The notes under the pieces: model-generated | The model's database searches: none | What the model was told of the DNA's origin: nothing | What the model saw: only the letters and a program-made list of their open reading frames with translations | Source of the DNA: Caldicellulosiruptor naganoensis | Lineage (GTDB): Bacteria > Bacillota > Thermoanaerobacteria > Caldicellulosiruptorales > Caldicellulosiruptoraceae | NCBI RefSeq assembly: GCF_026914285.1 | Contig: NZ_CP113864.1 | Span: 274,582-338,581, forward strand | Direction: 5' to 3' | DNA: 64,000 nucleotides | Part shown: positions 17,707-27,461 of the stretch, piece by piece | Layout: each line of letters opens with the position of its first letter | Position numbering within the stretch: the stretch's first letter is position 1 | Program-made: the position numbers and the translations under genes

Positions 17707-19017
17707 ATGGAGAGTAGAGAGAGGGTAGTGAAAGCGCTGAATAAGCTAATAAAGGCATTAGCAGTAATTTGGTTAGTGTTGATTGTTCTGAGGCTTATAT
17801 GGTATTTTGCAGATATAGCGTATGTGAGCGAAAGAATAACAGGGGATTCATCAGATGGTATTATAGTATTTTTTAAGCAGATATTTTTGTACATTCTTTT
17901 TTTGGGTTTAGTAGGAGTAATATTACCGTTTTTCATTTTTTATGGGGGAGGGTATATTCCATATTTAGCATTGTATGAACTGTTGACAATTTTTAAAATA
18001 ATAGTTGTGGTAATTGTAGCAGTTGTGATAAGAAAGTTTTGGGTTGTAAATAAATATTTTGAGACAACAGCGTTTAAAAGTGATTTTTTAGTGTATAGTA
18101 GCAAAAAAGAAATAGCACTAGTATTAAAATGTAACGAATCAAATTGTAAATATAAAACAGATGAGGAGTTTTATATTTTTAAGAGAATTGTGACAGAAGG
18201 AGGAGAAGAGATATATTTACCTTACTCTGTAAAAGAAGATAGATATGTAGATGGATATGTTATAGGCAAAAATATATGGTATCATGAGGAAGATTCAGGT
18301 AGAAAAATATTGATAGAAGAGTTATTAGAAGAAAAAATAGTAGAAAATAAAGAAAATAAAAAGGAACAAGCTGAAGAGAGAATTAATGAAGAAATATTAG
18401 CAGAAAAAGTGGCGAGAGCTGCTATAAAATTGCTTAAGTTAAGAAGGCAAGAGAAGACAATAGTCAGTTGTTGCGATATTTCACCCATTTATTATGTAAT
18501 AGGTTTAGGTAATTCAAGAGGTTTTTTTGCGAAAATAGTTCCGTCGTTAATTGTAGGTTCGTTAATTGCGGGGATATTTGTAACAATAGAATTTACATAT
18601 TGGTTAATACAGGATATAACGAATAGTAGTCGTATAACCGTACTCAAAATCATATGGATTATGAGTATGCTACTGATGGTAATGCTATTAGCAATTTTTG
18701 TGGTCAAAGGTTTTTATGAAAGAGGAAAAAAAGATGAAGAAAAACTTAGCATAGAAATAGTAAAGATACCAATGATACTATACAGGGAAAATAAAAAAGC
18801 TGAGGTAAAAGAAGGAGGTATATTTGTAAAAGACGAGGAAAATATAGTGTTAGTGAAAAAAGGGGACAAAGAAGATGAAGAGCTTTTGAGTGAATTAAAA
18901 ATAAAAAAAGAAAGGGTAGAAGGATTGTATGAGGTGAGATTAATAAGTAAGAATTCTTCTGATGAAGAAGTAAAAAGCACGCTAGGGTGCTGGGTAAGAA
19001 TAGATGGTGAAGCTTAA
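17707..19017 (+). CDS. Membrane protein A (array copy 3)
   Basis: A 436-residue A-module protein with the array layout: N-terminal helices (about residues 16-36, 57-105), a soluble segment with EFYIFKRI, IYLPYS and VDGYVIGKNI, a charged helix rich in Glu/Lys, a second helix pair (about 277-335) and a soluble end (NIVLVKKGDK, YEVRLIS). ATG 17707 is preceded by GGAG and GAGGG. The start and upstream region are nearly identical to copy 2, which suggests recent duplication or gene conversion limited to the 5' end. Three bases separate its stop from the B gene. Function unknown. Confidence 0.75.
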   Translation: MESRERVVKALNKLIKALAVIWLVLIVLRLIWYFADIAYVSERITGDSSDGIIVFFKQIFLYILFLGLVGVILPFFIFYGGGYIPYLALYELLTIFKIIVVVIVAVVIRKFWVVNKYFETTAFKSDFLVYSSKKEIALVLKCNESNCKYKTDEEFYIFKRIVTEGGEEIYLPYSVKEDRYVDGYVIGKNIWYHEEDSGRKILIEELLEEKIVENKENKKEQAEERINEEILAEKVARAAIKLLKLRRQEKTIVSCCDISPIYYVIGLGNSRGFFAKIVPSLIVGSLIAGIFVTIEFTYWLIQDITNSSRITVLKIIWIMSMLLMVMLLAIFVVKGFYERGKKDEEKLSIEIVKIPMILYRENKKAEVKEGGIFVKDEENIVLVKKGDKEDEELLSELKIKKERVEGLYEVRLISKNSSDEEVKSTLGCWVRIDGEA

Positions 19018-19020
19018 AAG

Positions 19021-19782
19021 ATGAATAGGATAGTAGTAAGACATATAGAAGACAAAAAAGAAAAAAACACTATTACGAAGATTAGTACATTGCAAAGAAC
19101 TGTAGTGGTAGTTGTTGCTGTAATTTTTACTTTCTTATTATTCAAGTACGCAAAAGAGGTAGTTAATAGGAATGAGCTAAATGCGGATGATAGGATAAGG
19201 CCTATTACAAAAACATTAGTTTTTGGATTATCAATAGAACCTGGGTTTATAGGTAATGAACTTTTTGACTTTCCTACTGTGGGATGTTATAGTTTGATTG
19301 CGCTTATATGGCGGCATATAATAGAAGATGACAATATTACTCTTTCGGAGAATTTAGTAGAATTGACTTCAGAAGAAAAGCGATCAATAGAAATGGCGTT
19401 GGGAAAACTTAAGTATATTTTATTGGATAATCCAAAAGAGGGTTTTATGAGATGGATAAAATCAGAGGATTTTAAAATATACAAAAAAGAATATGAAGAT
19501 GATGTTTTAGAAGATTTTTGGGCATTTCATTTTTTAGATATGAATGTAATATTTATCGGAGTTAGTATTATAAGTTTTATTTTTTGGGCTTCATATATAT
19601 TTTGCAATATGTTATTTTTAATTATAGTAACTATGGTGGAGTTTGTAATAAACTTGAGGGCAGTAATTTTGAAGAAAGAAGAAAGAGTAGAGGATGAAGA
19701 AGAAAAAGAGATATATGAAAATATAAAAGAAGAAATAAGAAGAATAATTTATGATGGAGAAGAAGCAAGAGGATTTAGATAG
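19021..19782 (+). CDS. Membrane protein B (array copy 3)
   Basis: A 253-residue B-module protein with one N-terminal helix, a loop with KTLVFGLSI and GFMRWIKS, a helix starting FWAFHFLDMNVIFI and an acidic C-terminal tail (EDEEEKEIYENI). Overall it matches copy 2 B and the C-terminal part of the fused copy 1. It is the last gene of the array; IS debris begins about 50 bases downstream, so the array may originally have been longer. Function unknown. Confidence 0.75.
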   Translation: MNRIVVRHIEDKKEKNTITKISTLQRTVVVVVAVIFTFLLFKYAKEVVNRNELNADDRIRPITKTLVFGLSIEPGFIGNELFDFPTVGCYSLIALIWRHIIEDDNITLSENLVELTSEEKRSIEMALGKLKYILLDNPKEGFMRWIKSEDFKIYKKEYEDDVLEDFWAFHFLDMNVIFIGVSIISFIFWASYIFCNMLFLIIVTMVEFVINLRAVILKKEERVEDEEEKEIYENIKEEIRRIIYDGEEARGFR

Positions 19783-19830
19783 AAAAGTTAACAAAATGAG
19801 AATAAGAAAATAAGAATGAGGTGAAAAGCG

Positions 19831-19982
19831 GTAAATATACTAAAGAAAATGGCTGGAGAATCTGCTTTGAAGCAGATAGCTGGTAATGGTGATGTAAACC
19901 ACTCTGTGAGAATAAGAGTGCCATAGCTGCTATCAAACTTCTTTACCTCCCCACCACCTCTTCAGGTGGATGGTAGTTCACT
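19831..19982 (+). pseudogene. tnpB: 3' remnant of an IS605-type tnpB with its right end
   Basis: The frame 19831-19926 encodes the last residues of a TnpB (MAGESALKQIAG ... VRIRVP and stop), matching the C-terminus of the tnpB at 45290-46012. After the stop comes the right-end hairpin CCACCT-CTTC-AGGTGG (19954-19969) and GGTAGTTCAC, also shared with the other copy. Identity stops at about 19982, which marks the element's right boundary. Everything upstream of 19831 is missing. Confidence 0.7.
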
Positions 19983-20205
19983 CAGTGAATTTAAGAAGAA
20001 GAAGCAGCAGGAAATGGAATGGTGAGAAGATAAATGTGTGGTATAATTTTAAAAGGTATAAGGGTCTGTAAATAATCTTGTGTATTTAAATTAGACCAAC
20101 CTTCTTGGTAAGAGATCATTCAGGATAAACTTGTCTACCTTCTATTTTTTAGTATTACCATTTTAAAAATTTTTATGCACAAATTTTTAAAATCCTGGAC
20201 AAAAT

Positions 20206-21524
20206 TTAATACTGGGTTATACTACTCTGTTTTTTATTTATTGTTTTAAACTGCTTCCATGGAAGCAGCTTAAAATACGAACTGATGATTGCTATCTGCT
20301 TTATATACTCTCTCAAACGCTCAGGATACATTATCAAAAGCTGATTTAATATTACATCCCAATTTCTGTACCTCTGTGTCCACTTTCTTACAACATTTTT
20401 TGTTGCAAGATAAAGCATCTTCTCTAATGCTATATCATTTGGAAATACTGATTTTGTCTTTGTCACTTTCCTGAACTGTCTGTGAATTCCTTCTTTGATG
20501 TTTGTGGTATAAATTATCTTTCTTATTCTGCCGGGGGAAACTTAAAAAACGATGTCAGTAGCTCCCAGTTGTTTTCCCAGCTCCTGAACGCATAAGGATA
20601 CTGTTTCCCCCCATTTTTCATTTACATGATAAAAATTTTCCAGTGCTTCTTCATTAGTTGCCTGATATACTTTTTTAAAATCCTTTGAAAATTCTTTTAT
20701 ATGCTTGTATGAAACATATTTGAACGAATTGACTTGACTGATGAATAATACACCTTTGAATATCGCTTTTTGGGAACACTGCTTCTATTGCTTCCTTTAA
20801 ACCTGTCAACCCATCAACACAAAACAGTAATACCTCTTCTACTCCTCTTGTTTTCAAGTCATTCAAAACACCCAACCAGAATTTAGAGCTTTCACTTTCT
20901 CCAATCCATATTCCTAAAACATCCTTATATCCTTCAATGTTAATACCCAAAACAACATAGGCAGCTTTATTCACAATTTTTACCCTCGTCTTTTATCTTG
21001 TAATGAATCGCGTCCCTGAAAATAAACGGATATATCTTTTCCAATGGTCTATTTTGCCATTATCTTATTCTGCTGAATAATTTTCTCTGTAATTTTGCTA
21101 ACCATTTCAGCAGGTATTTCGATACCATAAATATCTTTTATTTGCACATGAATGTCTCGAGTTGCTATTGCTCTTGAATACATGGCTATGATTTTGTCTT
21201 CAATCTCTGAAATATCTCTTTTGTACTTAGGAATTATCTTGGGTTCAAATTCACCTTCTCTATTCTTGCTGGAATATCAAGTTCCATTTTACCAAACTTG
21301 GTTTTGACAGTTTTTTGACTATAACCATTTTGCGAATTTGTTGTCTGCTTGTTTTTGATATCATATTTTTCGTACCCTAAACTTTCCTCAATTTCTGCTT
21401 CTAAAAAACTTTGGAGTAAGTCTTTGAATAGATCCTTCAAACTCTCATAAATGTCACTTACACCGTGGATGTTATTTTTCCTTATGAACACAAGCAATTG
21501 TTCTTTTGTTAAAACATTTTCCAT
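20206..21524 (-). pseudogene. IS256 (Mutator)-family transposase, multiply frameshifted
   Basis: On the minus strand, the N-terminal part (21524-21234, MENVLTKEQLLVF, ESLGYEKYD) stops early after PARIEK. The catalytic middle continues in other frames (20974-20675: VLGINIEGYKDVLGIW, FCVDGLTGLKEAI, QRCIIHQ). The C-terminal end is at 20466-20263 (RNWDVILNQLLIMYPERL). These are hallmarks of IS256 transposases: the D in VDGLTG and the C-x2-H region. At least three frame changes make it non-functional. It lies in a cluster of IS debris next to the end of the membrane-protein array. Confidence 0.8.
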
Positions 21525-21825
21525 AACAAAAACCTCCCTCTTGGATATTTTTGTTTATATTCTGATTCTTTAGCCGTTTGCAAAATGAATAGATGTACAA
21601 ACCATAAAATAGGAATACAGGAATAAAAGTCAAGAGGCTGCATAGGTAAATTGTGCTATTTACACACAATAACAACATTATCAGCAACGTATGTGATTAT
21701 AAATTTATTACCAAATAATTCAAAAGCCAAAAAAGGTAAAATTATATCAAACCCTTTAAAAAGGGTTTTTAGTGTGGGCAATTTGTAGAGGATTAAAAAT
21801 GCATTTTTTAGAGTTAAGAAAAATC
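21525..21825. other. Intergenic AT-rich stretch between two IS remnants
   Basis: No gene is supported here. The stretch contains short hairpin-prone segments (for example AAACCCTTTAAAAAGGGTTT near 21750) and probably the outer ends of the two flanking IS remnants, but I cannot fix their borders. Confidence 0.4.
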
Positions 21826-23128
21826 TCAGGCAATAAGTTTTTTAAGTTTTTGAAGTTTTTTGTAAGAGATATTTTGGTGATGTTTTAGTATGGCATAAGA
21901 GAGAATAAAGAGTAAAAGCATACAAATAGCAGAGAGTAAGAAGTCAGAAAAAAGTGAAATATGGTCATATGAGAAAATGGTATCATGACCGAGAAAAGAC
22001 TTTAGATTAAAAATGGTTTGCTCGATAGTAACTCTGGATTTGTAAAGTTGATAAAACTGGTCAGAATTTCTATCGATACCTGGATAATACCGCAGGTTGG
22101 CATCCGGGTATGTATAGAACATCCTACCTGACTTAGAAGTAGTACAAGGATGTGGGCAGGTGCAAAAGCGTTTATTGTCTTTAATCTGAGAGCAAGGACA
22201 GCGCAATTTAATTCTTGGGGAGCGATTTTTACCATTACAAAGACCTTCGTAGATAAAAGGTTTATTTAGTTTATTACAGAAGGGTATACCGTTTTGTGAG
22301 ATAGTGATGTTAGGGTCAGAGGTAGGAGTATATGAAATTTGGTTAGAATTTCTGGGGTTAATAGGGATTATGACTTTAGAGAAATTGAAATCTTTGATGA
22401 GAGAAGAATAGACCATGTAAGAGTCAAGAGCACTGTCGGCGAGAAAGGTTGAAAACTGATTGAATTGGAAATTGTGGTTTAGGTTAATCAAAGCGGGAAT
22501 AAGAGCTTTTGAATCAGAGATAGCTTTAGAAAAAGCAGGGTCTTGAGGGTCATCAGAAGAAGGGCAGAAGGCAGGAGTGATTACAAGAGGTAAACCAAAT
22601 CCATTAGTGATGATAGCGAATTTGTATCCATAGCAGAAATGACCATTAGCGAACATACGAGTGATATAAGGTAAAGCAGAAGCAGATTTGGGGAGGTTTG
22701 AGTATGTGAGATAATACACAGCAGAGGAAGTAAGGTTAGGATTTTGAGATTTAGTTTTTCTGAGCGAAAGATTTTTCTAAATCTTGAGAATGTAGAGATA
22801 GAGAGTATAGTATCGAAGTTGCAGAAAGATTTGAGCTGGTAAGAGTTGAGCAAGACAGCACGGAGTTGAGTTAAGGAGAGAATTTGAAGATTTTTTGGAT
22901 GAAGAAAGCACATAACATAGATTGCAAAGAGAAGCATCTATGTTTACCGAAGTATTTATAGTAGGCTTTAAAGAAGGATTGAGGGATGAAGCTATTGGTA
23001 TTGATGTATTTATTGAAGAAGCCAATTATTGAAGAAGCCAAGAAGGTTATGGAGGGTTATTGAGAGCGAGGTTTTTAACGTCTTCATAGAGTTCTAAAAA
23101 AGAGAGTTGTTTATTGTGATTTTTAAAC
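21826..23128 (-). pseudogene. DDE transposase of the same type as the element at the window start, frameshifted
   Basis: The gene starts at ATG 23128-23126 (MFKNHNKQLSFLELYEDVK) and reads through several frames: KAYYKYFGKHRCFSLQSM, then QLRAVLLNSYQLKSFCNF, then a long final frame 22719-21826 with a DSALDSYMVYSSL segment and a C-terminal RVTIEQTIFNLKSFLGHD. At least two frameshifts interrupt it, so it is inactive. The C-terminal E and basic pattern fit an IS5/IS1182-like DDE enzyme, but the exact family is uncertain. Expected full length is about 435 residues. Confidence 0.75.
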
Positions 23129-23136
23129 ATTTTATC

Positions 23137-23192
23137 CTCCTCCTCATAGAAAATATGTTTTATACAGTTATATTTTACACTATCTATGAGGA
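23137..23192 (-). promoter_or_regulatory. Inverted repeat that can sequester the transposase ribosome site
   Basis: CCTCCTCATAG at 23137-23147 and CTATGAGGAGG at 23182-23192 are perfect 11-bp complements. On the minus strand the 3' arm contains the AGGAGG ribosome site, which is followed by the ATG at 23128. A transcript entering from outside would fold and hide the site, while one starting in the loop would not. Confidence 0.5.
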
Positions 23193-23292
23193 GGAAGGTA
23201 TACTTTTTTGAAGATTGTATAAAGCTTGATAATGCTCATTTTGAGCATTTCTGCAAAAGGCTAAAAAAAACAAGAAGCAAGGAGGATGGTAT

Positions 23293-24546
23293 ATGGAAAA
23301 AATGTTAATGGAAAAAGGGGTTAATATTGGTGAAAGTATAAAAGAACTTGTCAAAAACATTTCTATACCGGGTGTAACTACTGGTTTAATTGGTGCATTA
23401 TTTAGTAGTATGGGTCCTGGTATGATTGTAATGAGTGCAGCTAAAGAAGGTAAATTACCAGACAATATTGCTGTTTCTTGGATATTTGCTATATTCTTTT
23501 TTGCAGGATTAGCTACTATGTTTATTTCTCTTTATTATCGTACACCAATAGTCATTGCATATAGTATACCAGGTTTAGTTCTTATTGGCAAGTATCTAGC
23601 ATCAGGGGGTAATATTTATGAAGCAGTAGGTGTTTATATAGCTATAGCAATAGTTGTTTTGATATTAACTACAACAGGTGTAATAAAAACTGTTATTGAG
23701 CATATACCTACTCCTATTATGTTAGGTATGGTAGCAGGAGTTCTTCTGAGCTTTGGCTTGAATGCTTTTACGAGTGCTTTGACTACTCCAGCGGTCTATG
23801 GAATAATAGTAGCTGTATTCTTCATATGGTACTTCTTTAAAAGGCTCTCCAGTAAAATTCCCGCAGTGGTAATTTTATTAATAGTGGGTGTTATACTTTT
23901 AAAGGTAAATGGTTTAACCAAATCGGTACCGTTGGCATGGGAAATAGCAAAACCTGTATTTGTTGCTCAACACTTTTCTGTAAAAAGTTTGATAGCACTA
24001 GGAATTCCTCTGTTTTTCATGGTGGTAGGAGTTCAAAATATACAGGCAGTTGGTGTATTGCTTTCGAGGGGGTATAAGTCTCCTATAAATGCAATGTATA
24101 CAGTACCATCAATTGTTACTTTCTTTTACGCTCTATGTGGGGGACACACAGCAGTAACGGCAGGTCCTAGTACTGCTATATGTTCAGGTGATATAGCAGG
24201 AAAAAAGGAATATAGATGAATTGCTTTTTTCTTCGAGGGCGTGTTTTGGGTAGTGGTAGGTTTGTTGGCTAAAGTGGGGGTAGAAAGTGCAAAGTTGGCT
24301 CCCAAAGAGTTTATGCAGGTTATTGCAGGATTAGCTATGTTTGAAGTATTTATAAGTGTATTTGAAGGATCTTTTAGTCATAAATTCAGAAGAGGAGCAA
24401 TGGTAGCTTTCTTTGTAGCTGCAACAAATATATCATTGTTTAAAATTGGTGCACCTTTCTGGGCAATTGTTTTTGGAGTATTAGTATCGCTAATTACTGA
24501 AAAGGAAGATTTTAGATCGATTAAAGCAAACAATGGCAATCAGTAA
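23293..24546 (+). pseudogene. BenE-family (benzoate/H+ symporter-like) transporter with one in-frame TGA
   Basis: A polytopic membrane transporter resembling the BenE family: SIPGVTTGLIGALFSSMGPG at the start, PTPIMLGMVAGVLLSFGLNAF in the middle and GGHTAVTAGPSTAICSG near the end. About 417 codons run in one frame from ATG 23293, which has GGAGG upstream. A TGA at 24217-24219 interrupts it where related proteins have Trp (R-W-I-A), and the frame continues with FFFEGVFWVVVGLLAK to 24546. A single TGG-to-TGA change would explain this. The substrate is not fixed by sequence: BenE members are annotated for benzoate, but the neighbours give no benzoate pathway. Confidence 0.75.
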
Positions 24547-24611
24547 ATTTTACAATAATAAAACTATATAGCATTAGTCCATAATAGAAATACTTATGGA
24601 TCTTTAATAAA

Positions 24612-24643
24612 GAGCTCCCTCTTATGCAAATAAGAGGGAGCTC
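24612..24643. terminator. Perfect 13-bp stem-loop after the transporter
   Basis: GAGCTCCCTCTTA (24612-24624) and TAAGAGGGAGCTC (24631-24643) form a perfect stem with a 6-base loop. The + side lacks a good T-run, so termination efficiency is uncertain. Confidence 0.55.
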
Positions 24644-24830
24644 CTGATGAATTGAATATATTAAAGAATATAGGGCTAAAAAAAGGAAACAAAAATAATT
24701 AAATGACTTCCATTATTAGAATATTGTAAGTTATGTAAAATTTTATTTTAGTTATCAAAAAAAGATGTTCGCGACTCACTCTTCTAATGGAACTCAAGAA
24801 TTGCAAAAATAAAGAAAGGTGAGGAGTTCT

Positions 24831-25934
24831 ATGGCACCTCGTTATGCCCACCGCTTTACAAAGATCCAGGCTTTAATGGCGGAGAAAAACTTAGATCTTC
24901 TGGTTGTAGTTAACCGAGAAAATTTGATCTATTTCACTGGTTTGACTCAGATAGAGTGTTTAGCAGTACTGATACCACGAGAAGGCGAGCCATGTGCTGT
25001 TACCTTTTGGCTGGATGCTGAGTATGTGCAGCGGGAGGCTGGCTTGACCACCTATGGCTACATTTTTCCAAAGGAAAGCTTAGGTAGCAAGCTGGTGGAG
25101 CGAATTAAAGCTTACGGTTTCGGGGCTCCGCGTATATGATTCGAGAGATATTTTGTAGATTATGCGGTGTATGAAGCTTTGCGCCAAGCCTTCCCGGAGA
25201 CAAACTTTATTGAGGCTGCAGACCTTTTTTACCGTGTTCGAGCAATTAAAGAACCCCAAGAAGTGGAAATGATCCGGCGGGCAGCAGCAGCTCTCTGCAA
25301 AGGTATTGAAGCGGCTGTAAAAGCAGTTCGGCCAGGAGTAAGTGAGTTAGAGATTTTAGCCGAAGCAGAATATGCTATGTTAAAAGCCGGATCAAATGGC
25401 TTACCTTTTTGCCCTCAGGTAGTTTCTGGAGAAAGGACAATTCTTACTCATCCCTGCGCTAGCAACAAAAAGATCCAGCCCGGTAAAGTGGTGGTTATTC
25501 ATTTGGGAGCAACTTATGAAGGTTACTGTGCCAAGATGTGCCGTACTGTAGCTGTAGGGAATATTTCACATGCACAGGAAGAAGTTTACAATCTATTGTT
25601 AAAAGCCCAGAGCGAGGCTATAGCTGCTCTGAGGCCAGGTGTTCAGGCATGGGAAGTGGATGCTGCTGCAAGGGAAGTTATCAAAACAGCAGGGTATGAG
25701 AAATATTATCTGGATGTAATAGGGTATGGTGTGGGTTTGCGTCAGTCGGAATTCTATCCTATCATAGGTAAAGGACGAACAGAAGTCATTGAAGTGGGGA
25801 TGGTAATAGACTTACTGTTGCCTACCATCTACCGTCGGGACATCGGTGGTCCCAGAATAACAGATGTAATCTATATAGGGAAAAATGGTAATGAAATTTT
25901 AACCTCTTATCCAAGAGAGTTAATTAAGGTGTAA
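24831..25934 (+). pseudogene. M24-fold (creatinase/prolidase-like) protein with one in-frame TGA and no metal ligands
   Basis: ATG 24831 follows GGTGAGGAG. The N-terminal creatinase-like domain (ENLIYFTGL) runs to a TGA at 25137-25139. The same frame continues FERYFVDYAVYEAL and the pita-bread domain to 25934, and a Gly codon GGA would repair it. The usual metal ligands are absent: VVIHLGA and YCAKMCRT replace the Asp pair of active M24 peptidases, GYGVGL lacks the His, and LLLPTIY lacks the Glu. This pattern is closer to metal-free creatinase-type hydrolases than to aminopeptidase P. Base composition is visibly richer in G+C than neighbouring genes, suggesting transfer. Substrate unknown. 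Confidence 0.7.
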
Positions 25935-26068
25935 AAGATTGGAAATAAAAGTATGGAAGGGACATTAGCAGCTATTGAGGCAATGATTTTGTTAGAATAT
26001 AACAGTTGTTGCTACATAGTAAATTTCTTGGCAATATAAATTTTTGAAATAAGGAGAATTGAGTTAAA

Positions 26069-27190
26069 ATGATTATATGTTTTGATGTATTGACTGGTAT
26101 TGCTGGCGATATGCTTGTTGCTTCATTGGTTGATGCAGGGGTGGATTTTGAATATATAAAATCGAACATAGACTTACTTGGGCTTGATGTTAAATTAGAG
26201 CTGAAAGAAAAATTTGTGAACGGAATCAAAGCAAAAAACTTTATTGTAAATACACATGAAAAGAAACGTCATTTTGGGAACTATCATCGCCATTATCATA
26301 GAACTTTTAAAGATATCAAAGAGTTGATATTAAAAAGTAGCCTCAACCAAAATGTAAAAGAAATGTCAATTAAAATTTTTGAAAAGATTGCTCAAGCAGA
26401 AGCTAATATCCATAGCATTACAGTTGATAATGTAGGATTTCATGAAGTTGGAGCTGATGATTCAATTGTTGATATTGTGTCTTTTTCTCTTTGTATTGAC
26501 TATTTAAAACCTGAGGCAATTTATTTTTCACCTTTGTTGGATGGCAGAGGCTTTACAAAGTCTATGCATGGTGTAATTCCAGTTCCCGCACCAGCAGTTT
26601 TAGAGATTGCAAGGCTAAATAACATTCCAATTGGTACTACTGATATTAATTCGGAATTAATTACACCAACTGGTATAGGAATAACTGCGGCTGTGTCTCA
26701 AGGATTTCTTCAAATGCCACAAGTGCAAATAGAAAAGATAGGCTATGGTTCGGGCACAAAAGACCTTCAAATTCCCAATTTAGTAAGAGCAATAATAGGG
26801 GAAAAGAAACTAACTTCTAAAAAAGGCTATGTTGCAATTTTTGCAAATATTGACGACATGACAGGTGAAAAAATGGCTTTGGCTTGTGAAAAAATAATGC
26901 AAAGTGGTGCGAGTGATGTATATTTTACGCCAATTTATATGAAAAAAGGAAGACCCGCTTATAAAATTGGCGTGATTGCATCATATGAGAAACTTGAAAA
27001 TATTGTTGAGTCAATTTTTAGATGTACATCTACCATAGGAGTGAGATTTGTACACCTTGATAAAATTGAAATGAATAGAGAAGTTGAAATAGTAAATCAA
27101 AATTCTGAACTTAGGCTTAAGATCAGTTCGTACAGAGATATCAAAAGATTAAAAGTAGAATTTGAAGATCTAAAAAAACTAATAAAATAA
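26069..27190 (+). CDS. larC: Nickel-pincer-cofactor biosynthesis protein LarC
   Basis: LarC inserts nickel into the pyridinium dithiocarboxylate cofactor of lactate racemase-type enzymes. The N-terminus (FDVLTGIAGDMLVASLVDAG), FHEVGADDSIVDI, GVIPVPAPAVLEI and ELITPTGIGI are typical, and the His-rich stretch (HRHYHR) near residue 72 fits nickel binding. The LarC2 part (FANIDDMTGEKMA) is in the same frame, so no programmed frameshift is needed here. At 373 residues it ends at LIK, slightly short of the usual C-terminus. No larA, larB or larE is visible nearby. AAGGAG precedes ATG 26069. Confidence 0.85.
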   Translation: MIICFDVLTGIAGDMLVASLVDAGVDFEYIKSNIDLLGLDVKLELKEKFVNGIKAKNFIVNTHEKKRHFGNYHRHYHRTFKDIKELILKSSLNQNVKEMSIKIFEKIAQAEANIHSITVDNVGFHEVGADDSIVDIVSFSLCIDYLKPEAIYFSPLLDGRGFTKSMHGVIPVPAPAVLEIARLNNIPIGTTDINSELITPTGIGITAAVSQGFLQMPQVQIEKIGYGSGTKDLQIPNLVRAIIGEKKLTSKKGYVAIFANIDDMTGEKMALACEKIMQSGASDVYFTPIYMKKGRPAYKIGVIASYEKLENIVESIFRCTSTIGVRFVHLDKIEMNREVEIVNQNSELRLKISSYRDIKRLKVEFEDLKKLIK

Positions 27191-27247
27191 AGAAGTAGAA
27201 TTAATCAAAAAAAAACAGTGTATTTTAAAACTAACAGATATTATAAA

Positions 27248-27277
27248 TTGATTACTGACGATTGGATTTGATATAAT
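27248..27277 (+). promoter_or_regulatory. Promoter-like pair upstream of the IclR remnant
   Basis: TTGATT (27248-27253) and TATAAT (27272-27277) are separated by 18 bases and lie in a 270-base gap with no gene. Confidence 0.4.
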
Positions 27278-27461
27278 AAGTAAAAACAAAAAGAGTAGAG
27301 TTTAAATAGTGAATACCATGATAAAAGATTGAGAACGTGTGTTGAGATTAAGAAAGATTTTTGTAAAATGAAGCTTTTACAAATTATGAGTTGATGGTAA
27401 AATCAAAATAATAATGCATATTTTTGCAATTCAAAAATATAGGGAGGAAGAAAGGAATCAG

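Noticed and set aside
21472-21687. Minus-strand ORF with a hydrophobic Cys-rich start next to the IS256 remnant
   Set aside because: It overlaps the transposase start in another frame and has no ribosome site; probably chance.
26069-27190. Programmed ribosomal frameshift in larC, as described in other bacteria
   Set aside because: The LarC1 and LarC2 parts are in one frame here, so no frameshift is needed.
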